From contig CALBSG010000157.1 in assembly GCA_937927675.1 (NCBI GenBank), positions 1-64,000 on the forward strand: a stretch of DNA of 64,000 bases. Reading direction: 5' to 3'. Shown here piece after piece: positions 23,088-31,602 of the stretch (positions are counted from its first letter, which is position 1; each line of letters opens with the position of its first letter). The translations under genes were made by a program, and so were the position numbers. The notes beneath the pieces are model-generated. The model searched no databases, had not been told where the DNA came from, and saw nothing but the letters and a program-made list of their open reading frames with translations. This DNA comes from an uncultured Paracoccaceae bacterium. Its GTDB lineage: Bacteria; Pseudomonadota; Alphaproteobacteria; Rhodobacterales; Rhodobacteraceae.

Positions 23088-24101
23088 ATGTCCGAAGCAC
23101 CAAAAGACCGTCGCCCGCGCGCCTACCCGGCGCCAGAGTTTCCGCCCCGCAAGCCGAAGCTCTTTGCGCGCACTCCGCCGGCGCTTTTTCCCGCGCTGCT
23201 GGGGCTGCTTGGTCTGGGGCTGGCGGCGCGCAAGGGCATGGCGGTGCTGGGCCTCTCGTCCTCGGCCCTTGGTGGGCTGGTCGAGGCGGCTTTGGGCGCG
23301 CTGTTGATCCTGTGGGCCTTTGCGCTGGCGGCGCTGACGGTCAAGGTGATCCGGCGGTTTGGCGTTCTGGCCGAAGATATGCGGGTCTTGCCGGGGCGGG
23401 CGGGATTGGCGGCCTCGACAATGTCGGGGATGGCGGCCGCGGCCGTGCTGTTGCCCTATGCGCCACGGCTGGCGCTGGTCTTGGTGCTGACGGCGCTGGT
23501 GGCGCATGCTGGGATGGCGATCTTGCTGCTGGCCACGCTGGCCAAACTGTCACCGGACGCGCGCAGCGTCAGCCCCGCCTTTCATCTGGCCTTTGTCGGG
23601 TTCATCGTGGGGGCAGGGCCTTTGGCGCAATTGGGTTATCTGGGGCTGGCGACGGCGATCTTTTGGGCCACCATGGGGCTGGCGCTGGCAATCTGGGCGG
23701 TGTCGGTCTGGCAGCTTTGGCGCTCAGAACCTCCGGGCCCTTTGCGCCCCTTGCTGGCGATCCATCTGGCGCCCGCGGCCCTGTTGTCGCTGGTGGCTGG
23801 CCAGATCGGAGCGCCGGGGCTGGCGGTTGGTTTCGTCGGCCTTGGCATGGTGATCTTTCTTGGGCTGTTGTCAGCGGCGCGCTGGATCACCGTTGCCGGG
23901 TTTTCGCCGCTCTGGGGCAGCTTTACCTTTCCACTCAGCGCCTTTGCCTTGGCGCTTTTGTCGCTGGGCGGCACATGGGAGCTGCCGGGGATCGTGGTTT
24001 TGGCCGTGGCCTTGGGCGTGGTGCCCGCGATCGGCTGGTCTGTATTGAGCCTGTGGCCCGGCAATCGGCTGGCGGTGAAGACCAACGCCGCCGAGGCCTG
24101 A
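23088..24101 (+). CDS. TDT family (TehA/SLAC1-like) tellurite-resistance/dicarboxylate transporter
   Basis: A 337-residue membrane protein with about ten hydrophobic helices after a proline-rich, basic cytosolic N-terminus (RRPRAYPAPEFPPRKPKLF). Length and spacing match the TehA/SLAC1 anion-channel fold of the TDT family, in which the pore is gated by a central phenylalanine. The ATG at 23088 follows AAAGGAG at 9 bases. The transported anion cannot be inferred. A stand-alone gene between terminators, upstream of hfq on the same strand. Confidence 0.8.
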   Translation: MSEAPKDRRPRAYPAPEFPPRKPKLFARTPPALFPALLGLLGLGLAARKGMAVLGLSSSALGGLVEAALGALLILWAFALAALTVKVIRRFGVLAEDMRVLPGRAGLAASTMSGMAAAAVLLPYAPRLALVLVLTALVAHAGMAILLLATLAKLSPDARSVSPAFHLAFVGFIVGAGPLAQLGYLGLATAIFWATMGLALAIWAVSVWQLWRSEPPGPLRPLLAIHLAPAALLSLVAGQIGAPGLAVGFVGLGMVIFLGLLSAARWITVAGFSPLWGSFTFPLSAFALALLSLGGTWELPGIVVLAVALGVVPAIGWSVLSLWPGNRLAVKTNAAEA

Positions 24102-24351
24102 CGGGCAGAAGGCCCCTGTCACGGTGGCGATTCTCTGATCGGAAAATCAGCACCCGGCGGGGCGCGGCCACAGGCAAATCCCTGCCAAGAGGTGCCAAAT
24201 CATTGAAAAAGCCCGAATGCGACGGCAGGAATGCTTGTTTTTATGCTGGAATCTCCGGGCTTGGCGGGCGATACTTGTTGTGTTCGCCCGTTTTCAACAG
24301 CGAATACGCAGAGCGCGACTGTTCGCGCGACGGTTAACAAGGACAAAAACA
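24102..24351 (+). promoter_or_regulatory. Structured hfq leader with terminator-like hairpin
   Basis: The 250-base gap before hfq has two stems: AAGCCCG (24209-24215) with CGGGCTT (24256-24262), and CGGGCGA (24265-24271) with TCGCCCG (24284-24290) followed by TTTT. The second looks like a Rho-independent terminator ~58 bases before the hfq start. It could end a small RNA, end the TDT transcript or attenuate hfq. Confidence 0.5.
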
Positions 24352-24585
24352 ATGGCCGCCGATAAGCAGAATTTGCAGGACGCCTTTCTCAACCAAGTCC
24401 GGAAATCCAAAGTTCCGGTCACCATTTTTCTGATCAACGGGGTCAAGCTGCAGGGCATGATCACCTGGTTTGACAATTTCTGTGTGCTTTTGCGCCGCGA
24501 TGGTCAGTCGCAGCTGGTCTATAAACATGCGATCTCCACGATTATGCCGGGTGGACCGCTGAGCCTGTACGAGGGCGAAGACTGA
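24352..24585 (+). CDS. hfq: RNA chaperone Hfq
   Basis: A 77-residue Sm-like hexameric protein that pairs small RNAs with mRNAs. The Sm1 motif is VPVTIFLINGVKLQGMITWFDNFCVLLRRD, and the Sm2 motif is YKHAISTIMPGG, with the YKH proximal-face residues. Alphaproteobacterial Hfq typically stops soon after Sm2, as here. The start ATG 24352 is fixed by the family; the frame stays open upstream to ATG 24217 but those residues (arginine-rich) are not Hfq-like. Its TGA overlaps the probable CTG start of hflX. Confidence 0.97.
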   Translation: MAADKQNLQDAFLNQVRKSKVPVTIFLINGVKLQGMITWFDNFCVLLRRDGQSQLVYKHAISTIMPGGPLSLYEGED

Positions 24586-24701
24586 GCGGCGATCCCACCG
24601 ACGATCCGTTCGACAATGACCCGCAGTCTGAGGACAGCGGGTTTTATCCGCATGAGCATGAGGATGCGCATGACACCGCAAAGCCGGTCACCCGTGCCTA
24701 T

Positions 24702-25940
24702 GTGCTGCATCCCGATCTGAAAACGGCCCGCACGCGCCGCTTGCCCGAACATGGGCTGGCCGAGGCCGTGTCTTTGGCCGGGGCGCTTCCGAATATCGAT
24801 GTGCTGGGGGCCGAGGTGGTTCGGCTGCCGAAGCTGCATCCCGGCACGCTGTTCGGATCGGGCAAAGTTGAAGAGTTGCAGGCCCGCATCAAGGCCTTGC
24901 ATGTCGATCTTGTGCTGGTGGATGGACCGGTATCGCCCGTGCAGCAGCGCAATCTGGAAAAGGAATGGGGCGTCAAGCTTCTGGACCGGACCGGGTTGAT
25001 TCTCGAGATTTTTGCCGATCGTGCGCGCACCCGCGAAGGGGTGTTGCAGGTGGAATTGGCAGCGCTGTCCTATCAGCGCACGCGTCTGGTCCGGGCCTGG
25101 ACCCACCTTGAACGTCAGCGCGGCGGTTTTGGCTTTGTTGGCGGGCCGGGGGAGACCCAGATCGAGGCGGACCGGCGGGCGATTGACGATCAGGTGATCC
25201 GCCTGAAGCGGCAGCTCGACAAGGTGGTGAAAACCCGCGAGTTGCACCGCGCCGCGCGCCGCAAGGTGCCGTTTCCAGTGGTGGCTTTGGTGGGCTATAC
25301 GAACGCCGGAAAGTCGACATTGTTCAACCGGATGACCGGGGCCGATGTTTTGGCCAAGGACATGCTGTTTGCCACGCTGGATCCGACGATGCGCGGCGTT
25401 GTACTGCCGTCGGGCCGCAAGGTGATCGCGTCGGATACGGTGGGGTTCATTTCTGACCTGCCGACGCAACTGGTCGCCGCGTTCCGCGCTACCCTGGAGG
25501 AGGTGCTGGAGGCCGATCTCATCTGTCATGTCCGCGACATCAGCCATCCCGAAAGCGCCGAACAGGCCGCCGATGTGGCGGAAATTCTGGCCAGCCTCAA
25601 GGTCAACCCGGACGTGCCGATGTTCGAGGTGTGGAACAAGCTGGATCAGGTGGCAGGCACCGAGCGGGCCGCGCTTTTGCAGCAGGCTGACAACCGGGCG
25701 GGGGTCTTTGCGGTATCGGCCCTGACAGGCGAAGGGATTGATGATCTTCTCGCCGCCATCTCGCAGGCCTTTGACGAAGAAAAATCCCGGCGCGATCTGC
25801 ATCTTGGCTTTGCGGAGGGCAAGCGGCGGGCCTTCCTGCATGCCGAAGGCGTGGTCGAGGCGGAAGAGATGGGCGAGGACGGCTGGAAGATTTCCGTGCT
25901 GTGGACGGCCCGGCAGGAAAAGCGCTACCGCGAACTTTAG
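24702..25940 (+). CDS. hflX: GTPase HflX
   Basis: Ribosome-associated GTPase that splits stalled or hibernating ribosomes. Motifs: N-terminal glycine-rich LFGSGKVEELQ, then LVLVDGPVSPVQQRNLEKEW, GGPGETQIEADRR, G1 GYTNAGKSTLFN, G3 DTVGFISDLP and G4 NKLD. The first conventional start in frame is GTG 24702. However, the family block RAYVLHP begins upstream of it, and the frame stays open back to a CTG at 24582 that overlaps the hfq stop as CTGA. The protein is probably ~452 residues from that CTG rather than 412. hfq-hflX is the usual gene order. The 3' end overlaps the convergent GNAT gene by 4 bases. Confidence 0.95.
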   Translation: MLHPDLKTARTRRLPEHGLAEAVSLAGALPNIDVLGAEVVRLPKLHPGTLFGSGKVEELQARIKALHVDLVLVDGPVSPVQQRNLEKEWGVKLLDRTGLILEIFADRARTREGVLQVELAALSYQRTRLVRAWTHLERQRGGFGFVGGPGETQIEADRRAIDDQVIRLKRQLDKVVKTRELHRAARRKVPFPVVALVGYTNAGKSTLFNRMTGADVLAKDMLFATLDPTMRGVVLPSGRKVIASDTVGFISDLPTQLVAAFRATLEEVLEADLICHVRDISHPESAEQAADVAEILASLKVNPDVPMFEVWNKLDQVAGTERAALLQQADNRAGVFAVSALTGEGIDDLLAAISQAFDEEKSRRDLHLGFAEGKRRAFLHAEGVVEAEEMGEDGWKISVLWTARQEKRYREL

Positions 25941-26452
25941 GCCTCGCTTTCGACCGGTGCTTTGTCCAACCGAAGATACACGCTGTCGCACCATTCATCC
26001 CGCCATTGCAGGGTCTTTTCCGCCCGGTGGGTTTCCACAAATCCCATCCGGGTCAGAAGACCAAGGCTGGCCGCATTGCGCGGATCCACCTCGGCTGTCA
26101 GATGGTCGGTGTCATGGGTGGAGAAAAGATGCGCGATCAGGGCGGTCAGTGCCTCACGGGCCAAGCCCACGCCCCAGTGATCGGGGTGCAAAAGAAAGCC
26201 GATCTCATGTGGGCGCCACATGCCGGCCTTGCCGATCACCATGCCCTGATGTTCGATCACAAACTCATCCCCGCCCGTCGCCTCTGCGGCGATCATCTTG
26301 GCAACATAGGCGCGGGTTCGATCCAACGTCTCATGTTCAGGATGCGCCCAGTAGCGCATCGCGGCGGGTTCACGCATCGCCAGATGCAAGGCCTCCGCAT
26401 CCGCGGGGCGCGGTTTGCGCAGCAGCAGCCGGGCAGTGAGGAGCGTGGTCAT
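25937..26452 (-). CDS. GNAT family N-acetyltransferase (RimJ/RimL type)
   Basis: A 171-residue acetyltransferase. It begins LLTARLLLRKPRPADAEALH, has the acetyl-CoA P-loop region FLLHPDHWGVGLAREALTALIAH (with WGVGLA in place of the strict Q/RxxGxG/A), and ends NAASLGLLTRMGFVETHRAEKTL. This pattern matches the RimJ/RimL group that acetylates ribosomal protein N-termini or small molecules. Its ATG overlaps the stop of the glycosyltransferase-like gene by 4 bases, placing it last in a three-gene operon. Confidence 0.88.
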   Translation of the reverse strand: MTTLLTARLLLRKPRPADAEALHLAMREPAAMRYWAHPEHETLDRTRAYVAKMIAAEATGGDEFVIEHQGMVIGKAGMWRPHEIGFLLHPDHWGVGLAREALTALIAHLFSTHDTDHLTAEVDPRNAASLGLLTRMGFVETHRAEKTLQWRDEWCDSVYLRLDKAPVESEA

Positions 26453-27429
26453 TTCCGAAGATATAGCTTGCGCAACACCGGTAGGAAAGGCCGGCTGAGG
26501 GCGGCGGCGGCCATCAGGCGGGCAGCGTCGGCAGCACGAACCGCAGCACGGGCGCTTGCTGCATCGCGCCGCAAGGTGTCGACCTGATCTGCCGTCAACA
26601 ACGGGGCGGGGGTGGGATCGGTCAGCGACGCGATCTGGTCGGGGGCCGCGGTCCAGCGACGGATACCAAAGCCGTAGTAGTGAAACCGGGCATCCTCTCG
26701 GGGCAGCAGCCCGACGTCGGGGCGTTGGGCAGGGTTGAACATACCCAAAACCGGTAAATGCAGACTTTCCGCCCGCGAGAGCCAGCCCGCCACCCAGGAA
26801 AAGGTGCTGACCGACAGGGCCAGATGCCGCGCCTGCCGCAAGGCGTTGAAATCGGCCATCACGCCCCGGCTGGGCAGAAACCGGGCATTGGGAAAACTTT
26901 GCCGCAACAGGTCAGAGTAATGGTCTTGCCCAAGCTGCCCCATGAACACCGGCCGCAGTCCGGTTTCCCGCAAGACAGCGGTGTAAAACCCCAAGGGGAT
27001 CGGCCCGTAATCCTTGTGCCGGGCTTTCAGGATTTCGTCTGCCCGCACATTCAACAGGATCTCGCCCGGTCCGGCGGTTGCGTCCTCTGGCACGGGGGTG
27101 GCGGGCAATAGCCGCCGGAACCGCTCGGGGTCGCCCAAGGCATCGGCTTGCAGCACCATGCAGTAAAGCCGGGCCAAGGGCATGTCGCCCTGTCGCATCA
27201 GATCGGCAATCAGATCAAGATCGCTGTCTTGATTGAAGATCGAAGGCAGGAAGAAATGCCGCCGCAACAGGCCCTGATCGACGAGACCAAATTCTGGCAG
27301 ACGATAGTTTGACAAGGTCAGCCCCGGCACCCGCGCGGCCAGGGTCTGCCCGGTCACCCATTGCAGGATGTGGTTTCCCAAGCGGCCATGTGGCCGCAGG
27401 ATCAGCGCGGGGGGGAGGGCGGATGTCAT
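26449..27429 (-). CDS. GT11-like glycosyltransferase (alpha-1,2-fucosyltransferase-related)
   Basis: A 326-residue protein without a confident family name. Its N-terminus ILRPHGRLGNHILQWVTGQTLA resembles the GGLGNQMFQYA start of GT11 fucosyltransferases; LLNVRADEILK stands where HIRRGDY is expected, and ALSVSTFSWVAGWLS matches the SxSTFSWWAAYL donor-site block. The GDP-binding HxRRGD motif is degenerate, so activity on GDP-fucose is doubtful. Start ATG 27429 overlaps the penicillin acylase stop by 4 bases and its own stop overlaps the GNAT start. A longer ORF from 27525 lies inside the acylase gene and is rejected. Confidence 0.65.
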   Translation of the reverse strand: MTSALPPALILRPHGRLGNHILQWVTGQTLAARVPGLTLSNYRLPEFGLVDQGLLRRHFFLPSIFNQDSDLDLIADLMRQGDMPLARLYCMVLQADALGDPERFRRLLPATPVPEDATAGPGEILLNVRADEILKARHKDYGPIPLGFYTAVLRETGLRPVFMGQLGQDHYSDLLRQSFPNARFLPSRGVMADFNALRQARHLALSVSTFSWVAGWLSRAESLHLPVLGMFNPAQRPDVGLLPREDARFHYYGFGIRRWTAAPDQIASLTDPTPAPLLTADQVDTLRRDAASARAAVRAADAARLMAAAALSRPFLPVLRKLYLRK

Positions 27430-29909
27430 TCTGCCGGCTCTGGGGTCAATTCGGTAATCCCCACTGCGCCACCACGGGCCAATTCGGGGTCGAGGCTCAT
27501 CGGGATATATTCGCCGCGCCGCCACAGTTCGGACATGTCATCATAGAACCGGCTCAGGGGGTGGCCTGATTGCCCGGTGGACAGGATGAACACCGAACTG
27601 TCGGGGTCGGCAAAGTCATAGACTCCACGATAGGCCCCGGCGTGGACGTTCAGATAGGGGTTCGGCCCAGTGCCCTTGGTGCGGCCACGCATCAGCGTGG
27701 TGTCGCCGCCGCTGGTTGATTGGCGGATATTGACGAAAAATTTCAGCCCTGCGACATCGCCCAACACCGGGTGGTCATGCGTGGCCTGATGCGCATCGCC
27801 CCAGCGCCAGCTTTCCAGTTTTGGCCCGTAGGTTTCCACCAGCCCCAACAGCGCCTCGTCCAGCGAAATGCGGGCGATATCGGCGCAAGTTTCCACCGCG
27901 GCCGACTGGATCACATCACACCAGACCGACGCCCCGCCGATGTTGCGATAGACGCGCTCCAGAAACTCGGCCTCGGGGTGGGTAAAGCCATCGGCCAAGG
28001 GACCGATCTCGTCCCGCGTCAGCCGATCTTGCAGGGCGCGCAGCCATGCCTCGGCGATCAGGGGTTCGGGCATGTGTTCGTTCATCTCGCCGTTCCACTC
28101 GGCCAGCAGCATCAGCGCGCGCTGGCGCAGACGTTCGGGCGTGCCATCGGGGGCGGGTTCGCCGGTGAACCACAGATCGGCTCCGATCAAGGGCAGGATG
28201 GTGCGGGCGGTCGGGGAAACGGTATCAAGCTGGGCCTCGATAAAGCTGTCGCGGGTATGCACCTCGCGCGCTTTCATCAGGGAAAGCCAGCGCTGGATGC
28301 GCTGGGTGTCGCCCCAGTCATAGGACACATGGTTGGGGAAGGGGCGATCGACGGTCTTGTTGTTGGTATTGCCGATGATTCCGCTCGCAGGGTTCACCTC
28401 GCGCGGGTTTTGGTCATAGGGTTGCACGCCCGTCCAACGGTTCTTGCCTTCCCATCCCGGCGCGGGCATCCGGCCCTTTGTGACATGCGACACGTCGCGG
28501 GCCGGAATGGCACCGATGGTTTGCAGCGCAATGGTCGTGCCATCGGCCAGCGTCAGGTTCTGGCTCGGCGCGACAAAGAGCCGCCCTGCCTCCATCGCCT
28601 CCGCCACCGATTGCGACGTCATCAACTGCAGACCGGCTGTCATCGAGGTGTCTGCCGCCGAAAGCGCGGTCCATTCCAGCGCCGCGACAGCCCCCGGCGG
28701 CGTGACGCTGTCCAGATCGTAATGGCTGCCGGGCAGGATTGGCCCGGATTCGCTCCAGCGTTGGGTGATGGTGACTGGATCAGCATCCTTGACGGTGATG
28801 ATGGTCTGCTCCGTGCGGAAGGGTTTCGGGCCTTCGGGGGTCAGATATTCCTCGGTATTGGCCGGGTTCACCCGTTCCATCACCACATCCTGATCGTCCA
28901 CATAAGACGAGGTCAGCCCCCAACCCATCTTGTCCGACCGCCCGACCAACATCAGCGGCATACCCGGAATCGTGCCGCCAATGATGCCACCTGTCGGCAG
29001 CTCCAACCGTGCCAGATACCAGATCGACGGCGCGGTCAGACCCAGATGCGGGTCATTGGCCAAAAGGCTTCCCCCCGCAGCCGACCGCGCGGGCAGGGCA
29101 GCAAAGGCATTTGAGGCCCCGGCAAAGGCACGGGAGTGGAAGGGCGACAGCGGGGCGTCGATATAGGCCATCTGCTGCTTAGCAGGCGGGGCAAAGGGGC
29201 CGGGCATCAGGCTGGCATAGGGGGGCAGGGCGATCACGCCTTGGCTCGGATCATCAGGCAAAATGTCAGAGAGCCGCTCGGGCGACAGGATTTGCGACAT
29301 CTGCGCGCGCTGCACCTCGGTTTCCAGATGCGATGACAGATCCAGCGCCATCAGCTTGATGATCGCGATGGAATCCGCCGCAGACCAAGCGGAAATCTCA
29401 TTGGAGAACAGGAAAAACTCGGGCGCGCCACGGCCCCGCGCCCCGGCGTTGACTTGAGTGATCCACGCGTTCACCCCAGCGGCATAGGCATCCAGCACCG
29501 TCTTGGTGCGCGCATCTTGCGCCGCAACCGATTGCTGGGCCAGCGTGTAAATGTCCAATCGACGCAAAAGCTCGTCAATCTTCACCGTCCGCGCGCCGAA
29601 AATCTCGGACAACTTGCCTTGGGCCGTGCGCCGCAGCATCGCCATTTGCCAAAGCCGATCTTGGGCATGCACAAACCCCAGCGCAAAGAACACATCCGCC
29701 TCGGACTTGCCAAAGATATGCGGCACGTTGGCATTGTTGCGCACCACCTCGACCGGGGCCGAAATGCCGGGAAGCGCAAAATCCTCGTCATAATCGGGCA
29801 ACGACCGTGACAGCACATAATAGGCCACCCAGCCGATCAGTAGTGTCAACACGACAAGGCCGGTGACAATCCGCACCATCCAACGAAAAGCAGTCAACAT
29901 CGGGCGCAT
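27426..29909 (-). CDS. Penicillin acylase family protein (Ntn hydrolase)
   Basis: An 827-residue member of the penicillin G acylase/acyl-homoserine-lactone acylase family. One N-terminal transmembrane/signal segment (residues ~13-34) sends it to the periplasm. The alpha chain runs to about residue 265, where autocleavage would expose Ser266 (AGASNAFAAL) as the N-terminal nucleophile; the more usual G|SN is A|SN here. Downstream NDPHLGLTAPSIWYLARL and GLTSSYVDDQDVVMER are typical beta-chain blocks. Natural substrates may be N-acyl amides or quorum signals. It is the first gene of an overlapped trio and is divergent from the HIBADH-family gene. Confidence 0.9.
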   Translation of the reverse strand: MRPMLTAFRWMVRIVTGLVVLTLLIGWVAYYVLSRSLPDYDEDFALPGISAPVEVVRNNANVPHIFGKSEADVFFALGFVHAQDRLWQMAMLRRTAQGKLSEIFGARTVKIDELLRRLDIYTLAQQSVAAQDARTKTVLDAYAAGVNAWITQVNAGARGRGAPEFFLFSNEISAWSAADSIAIIKLMALDLSSHLETEVQRAQMSQILSPERLSDILPDDPSQGVIALPPYASLMPGPFAPPAKQQMAYIDAPLSPFHSRAFAGASNAFAALPARSAAGGSLLANDPHLGLTAPSIWYLARLELPTGGIIGGTIPGMPLMLVGRSDKMGWGLTSSYVDDQDVVMERVNPANTEEYLTPEGPKPFRTEQTIITVKDADPVTITQRWSESGPILPGSHYDLDSVTPPGAVAALEWTALSAADTSMTAGLQLMTSQSVAEAMEAGRLFVAPSQNLTLADGTTIALQTIGAIPARDVSHVTKGRMPAPGWEGKNRWTGVQPYDQNPREVNPASGIIGNTNNKTVDRPFPNHVSYDWGDTQRIQRWLSLMKAREVHTRDSFIEAQLDTVSPTARTILPLIGADLWFTGEPAPDGTPERLRQRALMLLAEWNGEMNEHMPEPLIAEAWLRALQDRLTRDEIGPLADGFTHPEAEFLERVYRNIGGASVWCDVIQSAAVETCADIARISLDEALLGLVETYGPKLESWRWGDAHQATHDHPVLGDVAGLKFFVNIRQSTSGGDTTLMRGRTKGTGPNPYLNVHAGAYRGVYDFADPDSSVFILSTGQSGHPLSRFYDDMSELWRRGEYIPMSLDPELARGGAVGITELTPEPAE

Positions 29910-29978
29910 CCTTGACGGCGGGAACCGGATGCAGTCCTAGTGCATCAGGGCGCAAACGGCAATCAGATGAGGGGCTTC

Positions 29979-30842
29979 ATGGCAAAACTGGCGTTTCTTG
30001 GCTTGGGCGTGATGGGGTTCCCGATGGCGGGGCATTTGATGTCCAAGGGCCATACCGTGACGGTTTACAACCGCTCTCCCGCCAAGGCCGAGGCTTGGGT
30101 GCAAAAGCATGGCGGCACTGCCGCAGCGACGCCGCGCGCGGCAGCGATGGGGGCCGATTTTGTTATGGCCTGTGTCGGCAATGACGATGATCTGCGCGCC
30201 GTTTGTCTTGGCCCGGACGGGGCCTTTCAAGGCATGGCCAAAGGCGCGATCTTTGTCGATCACACCACGGTGTCGGCGCAGGTGACGCGGGAATTAGCAG
30301 CCGTTGCCACCGGGCTCAGCCTTGGCTTTGTTGATGCGCCGGTGTCGGGCGGGCAGGCGGGGGCCGAAAATGGCGCGCTGTCGATCATGTGCGGTGGCCC
30401 CGAGGCTGACTATGCCAAGGCCGAGCCGGTGATGGACGCCTATGCCCGGATCTGCCGCCGCTTGGGCGAGACCGGGGCAGGCCAGATTGCCAAGATGATG
30501 AACCAGATTTGCATCGCGGGTTTGATGCAGGGCCTGTCCGAGGCTTTGGCCTTTGGCCAAAAAGCCGGGCTTGATGGCGCGGCGGTGGTCGAGGTGATTT
30601 CGCAAGGGGCTGCGGGCAGTTGGCAGATGGCGAACCGCCACAAGACCATGCTGGAAGACCGCTTTGATTTTGGCTTTGCCGTCGATTGGATGCGCAAGGA
30701 TCTGAAAATCTGTCTGGAAACGGCCGACCAGATCGGTGCGGCCCTGCCGGTCACAGCGCTTGTCGATCAGTTTTACAAGGATGTGCAGTTGATGGGCGGT
30801 GGGCGGAATGACACCTCCAGCCTGATCCGGCGGCTGCGCTGA
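29979..30842 (+). CDS. NAD(P)-dependent oxidoreductase, 3-hydroxyisobutyrate dehydrogenase family
   Basis: A 287-residue beta-hydroxyacid dehydrogenase. The Rossmann dinucleotide loop is AFLGLGVMGFPMAGHL, the substrate loop FVDAPVSGGQAGAENGALSIM, and the catalytic Lys lies in GAGQIAKMMNQI (~residue 170). Members reduce or oxidise tartronate semialdehyde, 3-hydroxyisobutyrate, succinic semialdehyde or imines; the exact substrate is unclear. ATG 29979 has GAGGGG 5 bases upstream, which decides it against the longer ORF from 29940. It is monocistronic, followed by a copy of the dispersed hairpin element. Confidence 0.88.
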   Translation: MAKLAFLGLGVMGFPMAGHLMSKGHTVTVYNRSPAKAEAWVQKHGGTAAATPRAAAMGADFVMACVGNDDDLRAVCLGPDGAFQGMAKGAIFVDHTTVSAQVTRELAAVATGLSLGFVDAPVSGGQAGAENGALSIMCGGPEADYAKAEPVMDAYARICRRLGETGAGQIAKMMNQICIAGLMQGLSEALAFGQKAGLDGAAVVEVISQGAAGSWQMANRHKTMLEDRFDFGFAVDWMRKDLKICLETADQIGAALPVTALVDQFYKDVQLMGGGRNDTSSLIRRLR

Positions 30843-30860
30843 ACACCACGCCATAAAGGC

Positions 30861-30909
30861 TTGCGCCTTTGAAAATACTCTCTGGGGGTGCGGGGGGCGA
30901 AGCGCCCCC
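30861..30909 (-). repeat. Dispersed intergenic element, B flavour, with GC hairpin
   Basis: On the minus strand a hairpin GGGGGCG-CTT-CGCCCCC (30909-30893) is followed by GAGTATTTTCAAAGGCGCAA (30880-30861). The same string with two changes occurs at 52705-52724. Located between the HIBADH-family and SYLF genes, whose 3' ends face each other. Confidence 0.75.
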
Positions 30910-30923
30910 GCTGCGCCTTGCCA

Positions 30924-31490
30924 TCAAGGAATGATGCGGCTGTATTTCACGCCCGCAAGGGTCGCCCCTGCGATCAGGCCCTGTTGGCCAAAGATCAGCC
31001 CGATCACCGGGTCCAGCTCGGTGGTCTGTTTGCCGATCGAGGCCCCTTCTTGCGGGGTGGCAAAGCGGATGTCGGCAGAGGCCGCCCAACCGCTGGCGCG
31101 GCGGAACTCTTGCAGTGCGGCATCGGTCATGAAGAACAGCGCATGGGCATATTGCTGCGCACCGATTTGCAGGCCGATGGTCGCGCGGGTGGCGGCATAG
31201 TAATCCACCGTCGCCCCATTCACCTGCAAGGCCCCGCGGCCATAACCACCGCCGATGCCAAAGCCCGCCTCGGTCAACAAGGGCATGTAAAGCACACCTT
31301 GCGCCTTGGTCGCCAGATCGCGGGTGCCGGGGTAATGCGAGAAGAGATATTCGCGCGTCGCACTGACCCGTGCATCAATCTGCGCGGCACCGTTCGAATT
31401 CACGCCATTGCCGCCGATCGCGCCATCGCAGGCCGCAAGCAGCCCCGCGCCGCCAAGGGCCAAAACTGTCCGTCTGGTAATTTGCGTCAT
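30924..31490 (-). CDS. SYLF-domain (YSC84-like) lipoprotein
   Basis: A 188-residue protein with a lipoprotein signal (TRRTVLALGGAGLLAAC, lipobox LAAC, Cys ~22) and a SYLF lipid-binding domain: KAQGVLYMPLLTEAGFGIGGGYGRGAL, VDYYAATRATIGLQIGAQQYAHALFFMTDAALQEF. Such proteins bind phosphoinositides in eukaryotes; in bacteria they are envelope proteins of unknown role. Start ATG 31490 is preferred over 31535 because the signal peptide begins there and a GGCGGAG site precedes it. It converges with the HIBADH-family gene. Confidence 0.88.
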   Translation of the reverse strand: MTQITRRTVLALGGAGLLAACDGAIGGNGVNSNGAAQIDARVSATREYLFSHYPGTRDLATKAQGVLYMPLLTEAGFGIGGGYGRGALQVNGATVDYYAATRATIGLQIGAQQYAHALFFMTDAALQEFRRASGWAASADIRFATPQEGASIGKQTTELDPVIGLIFGQQGLIAGATLAGVKYSRIIP

Positions 31491-31602
31491 CTGTTCGCTC
31501 CGCCTCATGCCCGAGGTATATTCCCCGTTTCCCATAGCTTAGCGGGCAAACCGCCCGCTGTCACCTGTCTCGAAAGTCACGGGCAGGAGTTCGCCTGTTG
31601 CC

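Noticed and set aside
22034..23089. In-frame upstream extension of the LysR gene
   Set aside because: Antisense to the PhyH gene; LysR proteins begin a few residues before the HTH, as ATG 22033 does.
24217..24351. 45-codon N-terminal extension of Hfq
   Set aside because: The extra residues are Arg/Trp-rich and unlike any Hfq, and the region holds a terminator-like hairpin; ATG 24352 matches the family start.
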